DNA of 46,062 nt from Nocardioides pelophilus (GTDB lineage Bacteria; Actinomycetota; Actinomycetes; Propionibacteriales; Nocardioidaceae), in the NCBI RefSeq assembly GCF_014180685.1, contig NZ_JACEHF010000015.1:1-46062 (forward strand), written 5' to 3'. The translations under genes and the position numbers were made by a program. Below are positions 16,303-23,992 of the stretch, one piece after another. The first letter of the stretch is position 1. Each line of letters opens with the position of its first letter. The notes beneath the pieces are model-generated. The model did no database searches, was not told where the DNA came from, and saw only the letters and a program-made list of their open reading frames with translations.

Positions 16303-17279
16303 GAAAGGATCGTAGGGCGAGTGGTGGCGTTGCCCGACCACGCCTGCGGGGCGGCGCCGGCCGCCTGCCGGCGGAACTCGCTGAGGAACCAGATCTGGAA
16401 GGCGCGCTGCTCCGGGAGCCGCGGGGCCGTGAGGAGCCGCTCGGCCCGGCCGAACTCGTCGGCGGCGTCGAGCAGGTCGATCAGCTCGCCGATCTGCCGG
16501 GCGACCTGGGGCGTCATCCGCAGCCGCAGGTCGATCGACTCCCGGCCGGCCTCGAGCGCGTCGTCGACCTGCTCGCGGCCCATCCCGGAGCGCAGCGGTC
16601 CCTCGAGCGCGTTGAAGTGCTCGGAGAGCACCTTCGCCAGCGGGTAGTCGTCCTCGTGGGCGAGTGCCAGCAGCCGGATCTCGCGCCGCAGGTCGCGGTA
16701 GTGGCGCTGGAAGCGCGAGAACGCGTGCACCGGCACGCCCTTGATCTGGATCGCGACCTCGCCCATCCGGGTGCGCTGCTCGCCGCTGTCGGGTGGGGCC
16801 ATCAGCTGGAACTCCGCGCCCGCGTCGTCGGAGAACTCGGCGGCCGGCTCGAACCACACCGTCTTGCCCTCCTCCTCGATGATCGCCCCCCAGGCGACGG
16901 CTGCGCGGGCGACGATGTCGAGCCCGCGACCGAAACCGCTCAGCGTGCTGATGTCGATGTCGTCGGCCGTCCCCGAGTCGAACGCGTCGAGGTCGAAGGC
17001 GTCGAGGTCGATGCCGCCGGCACGCGTCCCGGGTTGCGGGGGGACGAGCGAGGCGTCCGAGACCTCGATCCGGGGGTGCTCGGTGGTGCCGCGGAGCTGG
17101 AGCCGGATCGGCGGCTCGGCATGGAGGAGCGCGTTGGTCACCAGCTCCGAGACGCCGAGCTCGGCGCACTCGCACAGGTCCTCACGATCGATCGCCTGAC
17201 ACGTCCGCACGGCCCACCGGCGTGCTTCTTGCACGCCACGAGGGCCGGTGGTCAGGGTGAGGACCTGCCGGTGTGGCAA
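16299..17279 (-). CDS. RsbW-like ATP-binding regulator with C-terminal helical domain
   Basis: A 326-residue protein. Residues 1-150 form a GHKL ATPase domain of the anti-sigma/RsbW type, with N-box ELGVSELVTNALLHAE and G-box GFGRGLDIVARA. An acidic insert between them contains a doubled DLDAF. Residues 165-320 form an all-helical domain ending RLPEQRAFQIWFLSEFRRQ, which I recall as a C-terminal module in actinobacterial SpoIIE/RsbW-type regulators. The start is a TTG at 17279: no ATG or GTG fits in frame nearby, and GGAAGGGG precedes it by 6 bases. It heads the crcB operon and has a SigF-type promoter upstream. A role as an anti-sigma kinase or phosphatase partner is inference. Confidence 0.75.
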   Translation of the reverse strand: MPHRQVLTLTTGPRGVQEARRWAVRTCQAIDREDLCECAELGVSELVTNALLHAEPPIRLQLRGTTEHPRIEVSDASLVPPQPGTRAGGIDLDAFDLDAFDSGTADDIDISTLSGFGRGLDIVARAAVAWGAIIEEEGKTVWFEPAAEFSDDAGAEFQLMAPPDSGEQRTRMGEVAIQIKGVPVHAFSRFQRHYRDLRREIRLLALAHEDDYPLAKVLSEHFNALEGPLRSGMGREQVDDALEAGRESIDLRLRMTPQVARQIGELIDLLDAADEFGRAERLLTAPRLPEQRAFQIWFLSEFRRQAAGAAPQAWSGNATTRPTILS

Positions 17280-17382
17280 CGTGAACCCCTTCCATGTGCC
17301 CCTTGCGGGTAGCCCTCGCGGGCAGGTCCGGTGCCCGAGTCGCTGATTTTGGGTCGGTCATCCTGCAGGAATCCAGGGTCAA

Positions 17383-17408
17383 CTACCCTGATCCACGGCG
17401 GTCAAAAC
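17383..17408 (-). promoter_or_regulatory. SigF/SigB-type promoter for the RsbW-like/crcB operon
   Basis: On the minus strand the sequence reads GTTT (17408-17405), 16 spacer bases, GGGTAG (17388-17383). This fits the GTTT-N15-17-GGGTAT consensus known for stress sigma factors SigF/SigB with one mismatch. It lies about 100 bases before the TTG start. The -10 also forms one arm of the small inverted repeat CAGGGT-CAACT-ACCCTG. Confidence 0.55.
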
Positions 17409-17660
17409 ATCAGATCGCCAACAGTTCGTTCGTGATTCTGACGCGTCCCCGAGCCGATCCCAGGGTAGGCCCGCGGGGCGGGACGATGGTGGACCAGGCG
17501 ATGGGGTCGGATCCCGCGGCGCTGTGACCCAGCCGACAGGCGACGACGGGGTCCGCCTTTTGGGAGCAGGTCGGCGCGCACGGGAAGATGGAGCCAGGCA
17601 CGACGACGCCGTCCTGACCGATCCGGCCCGAGCACCCCACCGAAGTCACAGGAGGCTCAC
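17409..17660 (+). other. leader region of the NADH dehydrogenase gene
   Basis: About 250 bases with no gene. A further CAGGGTAG lies near 17461-17468, echoing the CAGGGT repeat at 17375-17390, but I see no fitting -35 before it. GGAGG just before the ATG at 17661 is the RBS. No strong hairpin or riboswitch-like fold was recognised. Confidence 0.4.
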
Positions 17661-19157
17661 ATGACCGACGAGACAGCGACCGACGCGCCGATCGAGCGCG
17701 CGATGGTCCCCCGTTCCGAGCGCCACCAGGTCGTCGTGATCGGGTCCGGCTTCGGCGGGCTCTTCGGCACCAAGGCGCTCAAGCGTGCCGACGTCGACGT
17801 GACCATGGTCGCGAAGACCAGTCACCACCTGTTCCAGCCGCTGCTCTACCAGGTGGCGACGGGGATCCTGTCCGAGGGCGAGATCGCGCCTCCGACGCGC
17901 GAGGTGCTGGCCCGGCAGAAGAACGCCCAGGTGCTGCTCGGCCAGGTCACCGACATCGACCTCGAGGCGCGGACCGTCACCTCGCACGTGCTCGGCCGCG
18001 AGCTGGTCACGCCGTACGACTCGCTGATCGTCGCCGCCGGCGCCGGCCAGTCCTACTTCGGCAACGACCAGTTCGCCGAGTTCGCCCCCGGCATGAAGAG
18101 CATCGACGACGCCCTCGAGCTGCGGGGCCGGATCTTCGGCGCGTTCGAGATGGCCGAGCTCGGCGCGGCTCGCGGCGAGAACGTCGACCACCTGCTGACC
18201 TTCGTGGTCGTCGGCGCCGGCCCCACCGGGGTCGAGATGGCCGGCCAGATCGCCGAGCTCGCCCACCGCACCCTGACCCGTGACTTCCGCGCGATCAGCA
18301 CCCGGAAGGCCCGGGTGATCCTGGTCGACGCCGCGCCCCAGGTGCTGCCGCCCTTCGGGGCGAAGCTGGGCGCCTGGACGAAGAAGAAGCTCGAGGACCT
18401 CGGTGTCGAGGTGATGCTCGGCGCGCTGGTCTCGGAGGTCGACGAGCGCGGTCTGGTCGTGAAGTACAAGGACGGCACCCAGGAGCGGATCTCGGCTGTC
18501 ACCAAGGTGTGGGCGGCCGGGGTCCAGGCCAGCCCGTTGGGCAAGACCCTCTCGGAGCAGACCGGCGCCCCGCTCGACCGGGCCGGTCGGATCGCGGTCA
18601 ACCCCGACCTCACCCTCCCGGGCTACCCGGAGGTCTTCGTCATCGGCGACATGATCTCCCTCGACAACCTCCCGGGCGTCGCCCAGGTCGCGATCCAGGG
18701 CGCGAAGTACGCCGCCAAGGAGATCGACGGCCGGCTCAAGGGCAAGGCCCCGCAGAAGCCGTTCAAGTACTTCGACAAGGGCTCGATGGCCATCATCAGC
18801 CGGTTCCGGGCCGTGGCCGCCGTCGGGAAGCTGCGGTTCACCGGCTTCCTGGCCTGGCTGATGTGGCTCGCGGTCCACCTCGTCTACATCACCGGGTTCA
18901 AGAACCGGGTCACCGCCGTGCTCCACTGGCTGGTCTCGTTCCTGGGCCGCGGTCGCTCGGAGCGCACCTCGACCGAGCAGCAGATCTTCGCCCGGGTCGC
19001 GCTCCAACGGCTCCAGGGCGGTGCGGCCGACCTGGTCTCCCAACCGGGGGAGTACGACGCCGAGGCCGAGCGCCGACGGCGCGAGGAGCTCGAGCGCCAG
19101 GCCCTCGAGGAGGTCCGGCTCACCGACGAGCAGGCCCGCGGCGTCAAGGTCGGTTGA
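17661..19157 (+). CDS. ndh: type II NADH dehydrogenase (NDH-2)
   Basis: A 498-residue flavoprotein that would pass electrons from NADH to menaquinone without pumping protons. The FAD-binding motif VVVIGSGFGGLFG lies at residues 24-36, the NAD-binding motif VVVGAGPTGVEMAG near 190-203, and the second FAD motif EVFVIGDM near 325. The quinone-side Gln pair appears in GVAQVAIQGAKYAA. A hydrophobic stretch near 390-420 (FLAWLMWLAVHLVYI) and the C-terminal charged helix match the membrane-associating end of actinobacterial Ndh. The ATG follows a strong AGGAGG. Length and order of motifs are typical. Confidence 0.93.
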   Translation: MTDETATDAPIERAMVPRSERHQVVVIGSGFGGLFGTKALKRADVDVTMVAKTSHHLFQPLLYQVATGILSEGEIAPPTREVLARQKNAQVLLGQVTDIDLEARTVTSHVLGRELVTPYDSLIVAAGAGQSYFGNDQFAEFAPGMKSIDDALELRGRIFGAFEMAELGAARGENVDHLLTFVVVGAGPTGVEMAGQIAELAHRTLTRDFRAISTRKARVILVDAAPQVLPPFGAKLGAWTKKKLEDLGVEVMLGALVSEVDERGLVVKYKDGTQERISAVTKVWAAGVQASPLGKTLSEQTGAPLDRAGRIAVNPDLTLPGYPEVFVIGDMISLDNLPGVAQVAIQGAKYAAKEIDGRLKGKAPQKPFKYFDKGSMAIISRFRAVAAVGKLRFTGFLAWLMWLAVHLVYITGFKNRVTAVLHWLVSFLGRGRSERTSTEQQIFARVALQRLQGGAADLVSQPGEYDAEAERRRREELERQALEEVRLTDEQARGVKVG

Positions 19158-19234
19158 TCGGCCGAGCGCGTCTCCGGCGCAGGAGCGGGGCGAGCAAGCT
19201 TGCGCCGTTCGCGTCCCGCCGCGCTGCCGGCTGA

Positions 19235-19918
19235 CTACTCGAGCTCGAAGGCGGACTCGGTCGCCTCGGCTGCGGCGCGGAAGCGGTCGAGGTCGCGCGC
19301 CCACTTGGGCAGGATGAACACGCCCTCCGCCTCGGCGGTCACCTCGCCGTCGGTGGTCAGGATCCGCCCCTTGCCCCAGGTCTTGATGCCCTCGCGGCGG
19401 TCGACCCAGGCCTCGCAGCGCAGGTCGCCCAGCGGCGTCCCCTGGCGGTAGACGATGGTGAGCGTGCCGGTCATCCCGGGCCGGCCGCTGGTGCTGACGG
19501 CGTGCCCGAGCACCTGGTCCAGCATCAGCGAGACGACGCCGCCGTGGACGAGTCCCGGCGGGCCCTCGTAGGCCGCGCCGAGGTGGAAGTCGCTCCACGC
19601 CTTCCCCTGGCCGTCGCTGCGCACGTCGAGCGGGGGAGCGATCGGGTTGCGCAGCCCCATCACGGCGTTGCCCCAGTTGCGGCCGCGCTTGCCGTCGGCG
19701 CGGAAGCGGACGCCGTACGCGCCCTCCATCTGCTGCTTCCGCAGCCGCTCGACGATCGCCTCGACCTCGGCCTGAGCGGAGCGGATCTCGTCGGCGTCGA
19801 CCTCGGTCCGGATCGTCGCGTCGACCAGCGCCCGCACCGCCTCGGTGAACGGTGCGTAGAGCGCCGCCTCCTGGGCGATCTCCTCGTCGGTGGCGTGCTC
19901 GATCTCGAACCTGCTCAT
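19235..19918 (-). CDS. PaaI-type hotdog thioesterase
   Basis: A 227-residue protein. The C-terminal 130 residues form a PaaI-like hotdog domain with the active-site loop GPPGLVHGGVVSLMLDQVLGHA and the strand GTLTIVYRQGTPLG. It probably hydrolyses an acyl-CoA. The N-terminal 90 residues are helical and acidic and seem specific to this subfamily. The ATG at 19918 is supported by the operator directly upstream. That operator resembles the KstR site of sterol-catabolic genes, which would place this enzyme in cholesterol or fatty-acid breakdown. This link is inference from the motif. Confidence 0.82.
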   Translation of the reverse strand: MSRFEIEHATDEEIAQEAALYAPFTEAVRALVDATIRTEVDADEIRSAQAEVEAIVERLRKQQMEGAYGVRFRADGKRGRNWGNAVMGLRNPIAPPLDVRSDGQGKAWSDFHLGAAYEGPPGLVHGGVVSLMLDQVLGHAVSTSGRPGMTGTLTIVYRQGTPLGDLRCEAWVDRREGIKTWGKGRILTTDGEVTAEAEGVFILPKWARDLDRFRAAAEATESAFELE

Positions 19919-19928
19919 GCAGCCACAC

Positions 19929-19942
19929 TAGAACACGTTCTT
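19929..19942 (-). promoter_or_regulatory. KstR-like operator
   Basis: TAGAACACGTTCTT contains the inverted repeat AGAAC-AC-GTTCT and matches the published KstR consensus TnnAACnnGTTnnA at every fixed base except the last. It lies 10 bases from the thioesterase start, within the 84-base divergent region shared with the GNAT gene, so a repressor bound here would cover the promoter. Confidence 0.65.
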
Positions 19943-20002
19943 GTGACCGAGTCGGTGGGAAAACGTAGTGCGACGAGAGTCACTGCTTGATGGAATCGCT
20001 CC

Positions 20003-20551
20003 ATGACCGCACTCGTGCTGCCCGACATCCGGTGGTTCCCCAGCTGGGCCGCGACCGTGGAGGACTTCGGCGACGAGTTCCTGCACGGCGCCGGCGCGTG
20101 GAACCTCGCTCACCCGCTCGAGCCGACGGAGGAGTGCTGCGAGGAGTTCATCGCCGTGCTGGCGGAGTGCAGCACCGCCGACCCGGCGGTGCAGGTCGTT
20201 GCGGGGAGCGGCCGGGTCGCGTCGACGTACTTCTGGATCACGGCCGGCGACGGCGGCCCGGACGACGAGGTGATCGGCTTCCTCAACCTCCGGCACGAGC
20301 TCAACGACTGGCTGCTCCAGGAGGGTGGCCACATCGGCTACTCGGTGCGACCGGCGCGGCGCAGGCGGGGGCACGCCACCCGAGCGCTGGCGCTGGGCGT
20401 ACACCGAGCCGGCGAGCTCGGCATCGAGCGGGTGCTCGTGACCTGCGACACCGGCAACGTCGCGTCCGCGGGCACCATCGAGGCGGGCGGCGGGGTGTTC
20501 GAGGACGAGCGCAACGACAAGCGGCGCTACTGGATCCCCGCGCCGATCTAG
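20003..20551 (+). CDS. GNAT-family N-acetyltransferase
   Basis: A 182-residue protein with a GNAT core. The acetyl-CoA pyrophosphate loop is visible as SVRPARRRRGHATRALALG near residues 114-132. The preceding strand EVIGFLNLRHELN and the later VLVTCDTGNVASAGTIEAGGG match GNAT proteins of the kind that modify small molecules or peptides. The ATG at 20003 follows a weak GATGGAA. It is divergent from the thioesterase and convergent with the membrane protein at 20552, with no gap between the two stops. Substrate unknown. Confidence 0.85.
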   Translation: MTALVLPDIRWFPSWAATVEDFGDEFLHGAGAWNLAHPLEPTEECCEEFIAVLAECSTADPAVQVVAGSGRVASTYFWITAGDGGPDDEVIGFLNLRHELNDWLLQEGGHIGYSVRPARRRRGHATRALALGVHRAGELGIERVLVTCDTGNVASAGTIEAGGGVFEDERNDKRRYWIPAPI

Positions 20552-21454
20552 TCAGTCGGTGGTCCGGTCCGATCGCAGCTCGGGACGGATCTGCTGCAGC
20601 ACCGCGGTGAAGTGGTGCGGGTCGACGACGCTGCTGTCGATCTCCAGCAGCGGACGGTCGTGACGCTCGATGAACACCCGCCAGCTGCGGTGACCGGCAC
20701 GTCCCTCGACCAGCACCGGCGTGTAGGGGCTGGCGAGGTCGATGACCTCGAACTTGCCGTCGTGGATCATCTCCAGCTGCCCGCGGATCACCGCCAGCTC
20801 GGTGACCGTGGTCGTCGCCCGCACGGCCCACACGATGATGGTGAGGATGATCAGCAGCACGACCAGGCCGTACATGACGTTGGTCCGCTCCTGGTAGGCG
20901 AGATAGCCGGCGCCGACCGTCAGTGCCGCGACGAGGATCACGACGCCGGTGATCACGTTCCGCGCTGCGTGGCGCGGCTTGAACACGGCGTTGGTGGAGC
21001 GGCTCTGGAGCCGCCTCTCCTCCTCCTCCGGCGTCGAGGCGTACGGCGAGGCCTGGTTCGGCTTCGTGCCGGTGGGGGACGTCGGCGTGGCCGGGTGGCT
21101 GCTCTGCGCCGGCTCGACCTCGGCGTCGGCGGGGCCGGCGATCTCGGTCGCGTCCGCAGGAGGCGGGACCTCAGCGGGTTCCTCCGACGTCCGCTCCGGC
21201 GGCAGGAACGGCGTCTCGTACTTCCGGGGGGCCGGCGGGACCGGCGTGACCAGCGCCGCGAGCACGTCCCTCCCGGCGTCGCGTGCGTTCGGCACCGACA
21301 GTCGCTGCGGGTCGACCGTGCCCGGAGGATCGACCCGGTGCTTGCCGCCGCGGACGGGGTCGACGGGGTCCTCGGCGTACGTCGCCCGCTTGGCGAGCCA
21401 TCGCCTGATGGCGTCGGTGTCCGCGCCGAAATCGATGTCGTCCAGGTCCCCCAA
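20552..21454 (-). CDS. membrane protein with PH-like C-terminal domain (paralogue 1)
   Basis: A 300-residue protein. Residues 1-155 are soluble, Pro/Glu-rich and probably disordered. Two membrane helices follow (about 165-185 and 193-212), then an 85-residue C-terminal domain with a W-x-V strand and the ending VDPHHFTAVLQQIRPEL. The same C-terminal pattern recurs in the genes at 43953 and 44555, so this is one of three paralogues in the window. The start is a TTG at 21454, supported by GGAAGGGAGG 7 bases before it and the absence of a better start. No catalytic motif is visible; a role at the membrane is all that can be said. Confidence 0.65.
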   Translation of the reverse strand: MGDLDDIDFGADTDAIRRWLAKRATYAEDPVDPVRGGKHRVDPPGTVDPQRLSVPNARDAGRDVLAALVTPVPPAPRKYETPFLPPERTSEEPAEVPPPADATEIAGPADAEVEPAQSSHPATPTSPTGTKPNQASPYASTPEEEERRLQSRSTNAVFKPRHAARNVITGVVILVAALTVGAGYLAYQERTNVMYGLVVLLIILTIIVWAVRATTTVTELAVIRGQLEMIHDGKFEVIDLASPYTPVLVEGRAGHRSWRVFIERHDRPLLEIDSSVVDPHHFTAVLQQIRPELRSDRTTD

Positions 21455-21538
21455 CGCGAGGCCTCCCTTCCTCCGGGCGCGAATCTACGCCGGATCGGAC
21501 AGGCGCGGGGCCGGTTTCACCACGGTCGGGCGGTAGAT

Positions 21539-21553
21539 TGAGACTGAGTCTCA
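21539..21553 (+). promoter_or_regulatory. Zur-type operator upstream of zur
   Basis: TGAGACTGAGTCTCA is a perfect 7-1-7 palindrome, the architecture of Fur-superfamily boxes. It shares the TGA-A-TGA-T-TCA frame with the actinobacterial Zur consensus TGAAAATGATTTTCA. It starts at the last base of a TAGATT -10 (21534-21539), the right place for autorepression. Confidence 0.7.
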
Positions 21554-21572
21554 TCCTACGGAGGAGGACGAC

Positions 21573-21971
21573 GTGGACGAGCCGTCGACGACGTTGCGGC
21601 CGACCCGCCAGCGCCGCGCGATCAACGAGGCGCTGCAAGGTGCGGCCGACTTCCAGAGCGCCCAGGACATCCACGACACCCTCCGGCGCGCGGGCGAGAA
21701 GGTGGGCCTGGCCACGGTCTACCGCACCCTCCAGGCGATGGCCGAGGCCGGACAGGTCGACGTCCTCCAGGGACCGGGAGGGGAGTCGTCGTACCGCCAG
21801 TGCAGCACCGAGCACCATCACCACCTGGTCTGCCGCTCCTGCGGTCGCACCGTCGAGGTGACCGGGCCGGCGGTCGAGTCCTGGGCCGACGCGGTGGCTC
21901 GCGAGCACGACTTCGCCGAGGTCAGCCACAGCCTCGAGCTGTTCGGGATCTGCGCCGACTGCCGGACCTGA
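21573..21971 (+). CDS. zur: zinc uptake regulator, Fur family
   Basis: A 132-residue Fur-family repressor. The winged helix (about residues 8-80) contains VGLATVYRTLQAMAEAGQVDVL. The metal and dimerisation half has C77, the HHHH run at 81-84, C87-x2-C90 and a second CxxC (CADC) at the C-terminus for structural zinc. The segment HHHHLVCRSCGRTVEVTGP is close to what I know of actinobacterial Zur rather than FurA or CatR. The GTG at 21573 follows GGAGGAGG. A palindromic operator at 21539 suggests autoregulation. No zinc transporter gene is adjacent; the next gene is a convergent hydrolase. Confidence 0.88.
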   Translation: MDEPSTTLRPTRQRRAINEALQGAADFQSAQDIHDTLRRAGEKVGLATVYRTLQAMAEAGQVDVLQGPGGESSYRQCSTEHHHHLVCRSCGRTVEVTGPAVESWADAVAREHDFAEVSHSLELFGICADCRT

Positions 21972-22008
21972 CCTGAGCGTCCGGCTCAGCGGTTCAGCGG
22001 TCTGCGGT

Positions 22009-22767
22009 TCAGCACCAGGCGTGCACGCCGGAAGGCGTGAGTGCCTGGTCGCGAAGGACGACGGGCCACAGGTCGCCGTACTGGTTGCAGGTGCGCCGGA
22101 AGTACGTGCGGTCGTACTCGATGGCCAGCACCTGGTCGCCGTACGACGCCTCGTAGCGGTCGCACTCCCGCCACTGGCCGCAGGACTCGGCGACCGCGAA
22201 GTCGAAGCCGATCGTGGACCCGTCCCACTCGGCGAAGTTCTTCTGCCCGACCGGCAGCCCGGCGTCGTGGGCGGCCCGGACGAGCAGACGGGCGAACGCC
22301 TTCGCCTGCCGCCGCGTGATCAGCCGGTGGCTGCGGCTGAACGAGTCGAGGTTGTCGTACTCGACCGCGTCGAAGCCGTCGGCCGCGCAGCGGTCGGTCC
22401 ACCGGCCGACGATCTCGGCGAGCGCCCTGCGATTGGCGCGGGTGCGGATGTCGAGCAGCCACTCTCCCCACACCTCGTCGACGACGGGGCGGCCGTCGTC
22501 CTTGAGCACCAGCCGCCAGTGGTGGCGCCGCCAGAACCGCCGCTCGTCGGGCTGGGTCTGGAAGCCGTTGACGTAGCAGATGTTGTAGCGGTCGGCGAGC
22601 GGCTCGGCCAACCGGTCGCGCACCACGATCGTGACCCGGGCGGGGACCTCGTCCCACTCGCCGCCGAGCTGGTAGTCGACGTCGCCCGGGGGGAGCGGCT
22701 CGGCCGCTGCCGGTCCGGCGACGGCCATCGTCGCGGCCAGGACGACTGCGACCACCCACGCATGCAT
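22009..22767 (-). CDS. secreted endo-alpha-1,4-polygalactosaminidase-like protein (GH114)
   Basis: A 252-residue protein with a signal peptide ending AVAGPAAAEP. The body fits the GH114/TM1410 TIM-barrel family. CYVNGFQTQPDE corresponds to the early strand that usually reads CYISAG, GEWLLDIR matches the substrate-side strand, and GFDAVEYDNLDSF contains the conserved Asp residues. LPVGQKNFAEW and LAIEYDRTYF follow. Known members cleave galactosaminogalactan-type polymers. Length is typical. The ATG at 22767 gives the signal peptide; a few in-frame alternatives do not. It lies 27 bases downstream of the DapB-like gene on the same strand. Confidence 0.8.
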   Translation of the reverse strand: MHAWVVAVVLAATMAVAGPAAAEPLPPGDVDYQLGGEWDEVPARVTIVVRDRLAEPLADRYNICYVNGFQTQPDERRFWRRHHWRLVLKDDGRPVVDEVWGEWLLDIRTRANRRALAEIVGRWTDRCAADGFDAVEYDNLDSFSRSHRLITRRQAKAFARLLVRAAHDAGLPVGQKNFAEWDGSTIGFDFAVAESCGQWRECDRYEASYGDQVLAIEYDRTYFRRTCNQYGDLWPVVLRDQALTPSGVHAWC

Positions 22768-22794
22768 CTGGTCAGGGTAGACGCGGAGCGGGGG

Positions 22795-23850
22795 TCAGCG
22801 GGCCAGGTCCGGGTGCGCCCGGCCGGTCACCAGCGGCAGGTCGACGAACGTGACGATGCCGGGGTCGGCCGCGCAGACGTAGGGGATCGAGTTCACGCAG
22901 TGCGCGGCCGTGACGACGATTCCCGGGTTGCGCTCGAGGCCGGCTGCGACCGTCGCCGGGTGCCAGCCGTGGATCGTCACGTGGCAGTCCGGGTCGCCCT
23001 TCACCTCGACCTCGAACCGCTCCCCGCCGGGGCCGAAGGTCCACGGCGGGTCCAGGTGCTCGTCGCCCATCAGCCAGTTCACGGCGACCCGTACGACGAG
23101 GGTCTCGCCGACGTACGCCTCCCAGGAGAACCGCTGCGCGGCGACCTGGCCGGGCTCGACGGTGCCGATCGGCGACTCGATCGGGGCGGTGGCGACGGCG
23201 ACCTCGCGGTGGGACCGGATCTCGGCGTCGGCGAACCCGAGGGTGTCGAGGGACATCCGCACCGACTGCTCGAAGCCGTTGCTGAGCAGCGCCAGCATCG
23301 GGCCGGACAGGGCCTCCTCGGGCGTGCCGCCGAACCCCATGATGTGGCGTACGACGTCCGGGGCGTTGTAGGTGCGGATGTCGGACCACTCCTCACCCCG
23401 CACGAACGTGATCGCCGAGGACAACCCCGCGAAGAACAAGGGTTGCTGCTCGGTGGCCCCGCCCGGGTCGATGCCGGTGCCGTGCAGGGTGACGCCGCCC
23501 TCGAGCGCGGCCGGCTCCATCCGCGCCCGCTCCTCGGCCGACGGCCAGAACCAACCGAGCGGGGTGACCACGTTCTTCCCCGAGCGGAGGAGCGCCGCGA
23601 CCTCCTTCGGGTTCGGCATGAGGGGGGAGTAGAGGACGCAGTCCGCGTCCATCGCCAGGATCGCCTCGATGTCGTCGGTCGCGACGACGCCGATCGGCTC
23701 GGTCCCGAGGATCTCGCCGACGTCCTTCCCGGCCTTCTCGGCCGAGTGCACCCAGCAGCCGACGAGCTCGAGGTCGGGATGCCGCTGGATGTGCTCGATC
23801 GCGGCGCGCCCGACCCCGCCGGTCGCCCACTGGATGACACGGAGGGACAC
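22795..23850 (-). CDS. DapB-like NAD(P)-dependent oxidoreductase
   Basis: A 351-residue protein of the family annotated as dihydrodipicolinate-reductase-like or 2,4-diaminopentanoate-dehydrogenase-like. It has an N-terminal Rossmann motif VIQWATGGVGRAAIEHI, a second nucleotide-side segment DCVLYSPLMPNPKE, and the C-terminal domain with GTGIDPGG and GWHPATVAAGLERNPG. In actinobacteria such enzymes are often found with lipid or sterol catabolic genes, but the substrate is not known. The GTG at 23850 is chosen because GAGGAGAGC precedes it; the frame extends 17 codons further upstream into sequence without an RBS. The gene lies just downstream of tRNA-Lys on the same strand. Confidence 0.75.
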   Translation of the reverse strand: MSLRVIQWATGGVGRAAIEHIQRHPDLELVGCWVHSAEKAGKDVGEILGTEPIGVVATDDIEAILAMDADCVLYSPLMPNPKEVAALLRSGKNVVTPLGWFWPSAEERARMEPAALEGGVTLHGTGIDPGGATEQQPLFFAGLSSAITFVRGEEWSDIRTYNAPDVVRHIMGFGGTPEEALSGPMLALLSNGFEQSVRMSLDTLGFADAEIRSHREVAVATAPIESPIGTVEPGQVAAQRFSWEAYVGETLVVRVAVNWLMGDEHLDPPWTFGPGGERFEVEVKGDPDCHVTIHGWHPATVAAGLERNPGIVVTAAHCVNSIPYVCAADPGIVTFVDLPLVTGRAHPDLAR

Positions 23851-23874
23851 GCGCTCTCCTCGATTTCTCCTGGG

Positions 23875-23947
23875 TAGGCCCCGTGGGACTCGAACCCACA
23901 ACCTAAGGATTAAAAGTCCTCAGCTCTGCCAATTGAGCTAGGGGCCC
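23875..23947 (-). tRNA. tRNA-Lys (TTT)
   Basis: The minus strand folds as a cloverleaf with acceptor GGGCCCC/GGGGCCT (one G-U pair), D-arm GCTC/GAGC, anticodon stem GAGGA/TCCTT with loop CTTTTAA (anticodon TTT), T-arm GTGGG-TTCGAGT-CCCAC and discriminator A. CCA is not encoded. Confidence 0.96.
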
Positions 23948-23992
23948 CTGGCCGCCAGGCGCTGCGGCCGCAGTGAAGTATCGCAGGCCGAC

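Noticed and set aside
17461..17469. Second SigF-type promoter for ndh at CAGGGTAGG
   Set aside because: No GTTT-like -35 lies 15-17 bases upstream.
17280..17660. Fluoride riboswitch before the crcB operon
   Set aside because: I could not find the conserved opening and pseudoknot pattern of the crcB motif on either strand; the promoter-like elements explain the region better.
17646..19928. Long open frame antisense to ndh running into the thioesterase region
   Set aside because: Low-complexity composition and overlap with two well-supported genes; no motif or start signal.
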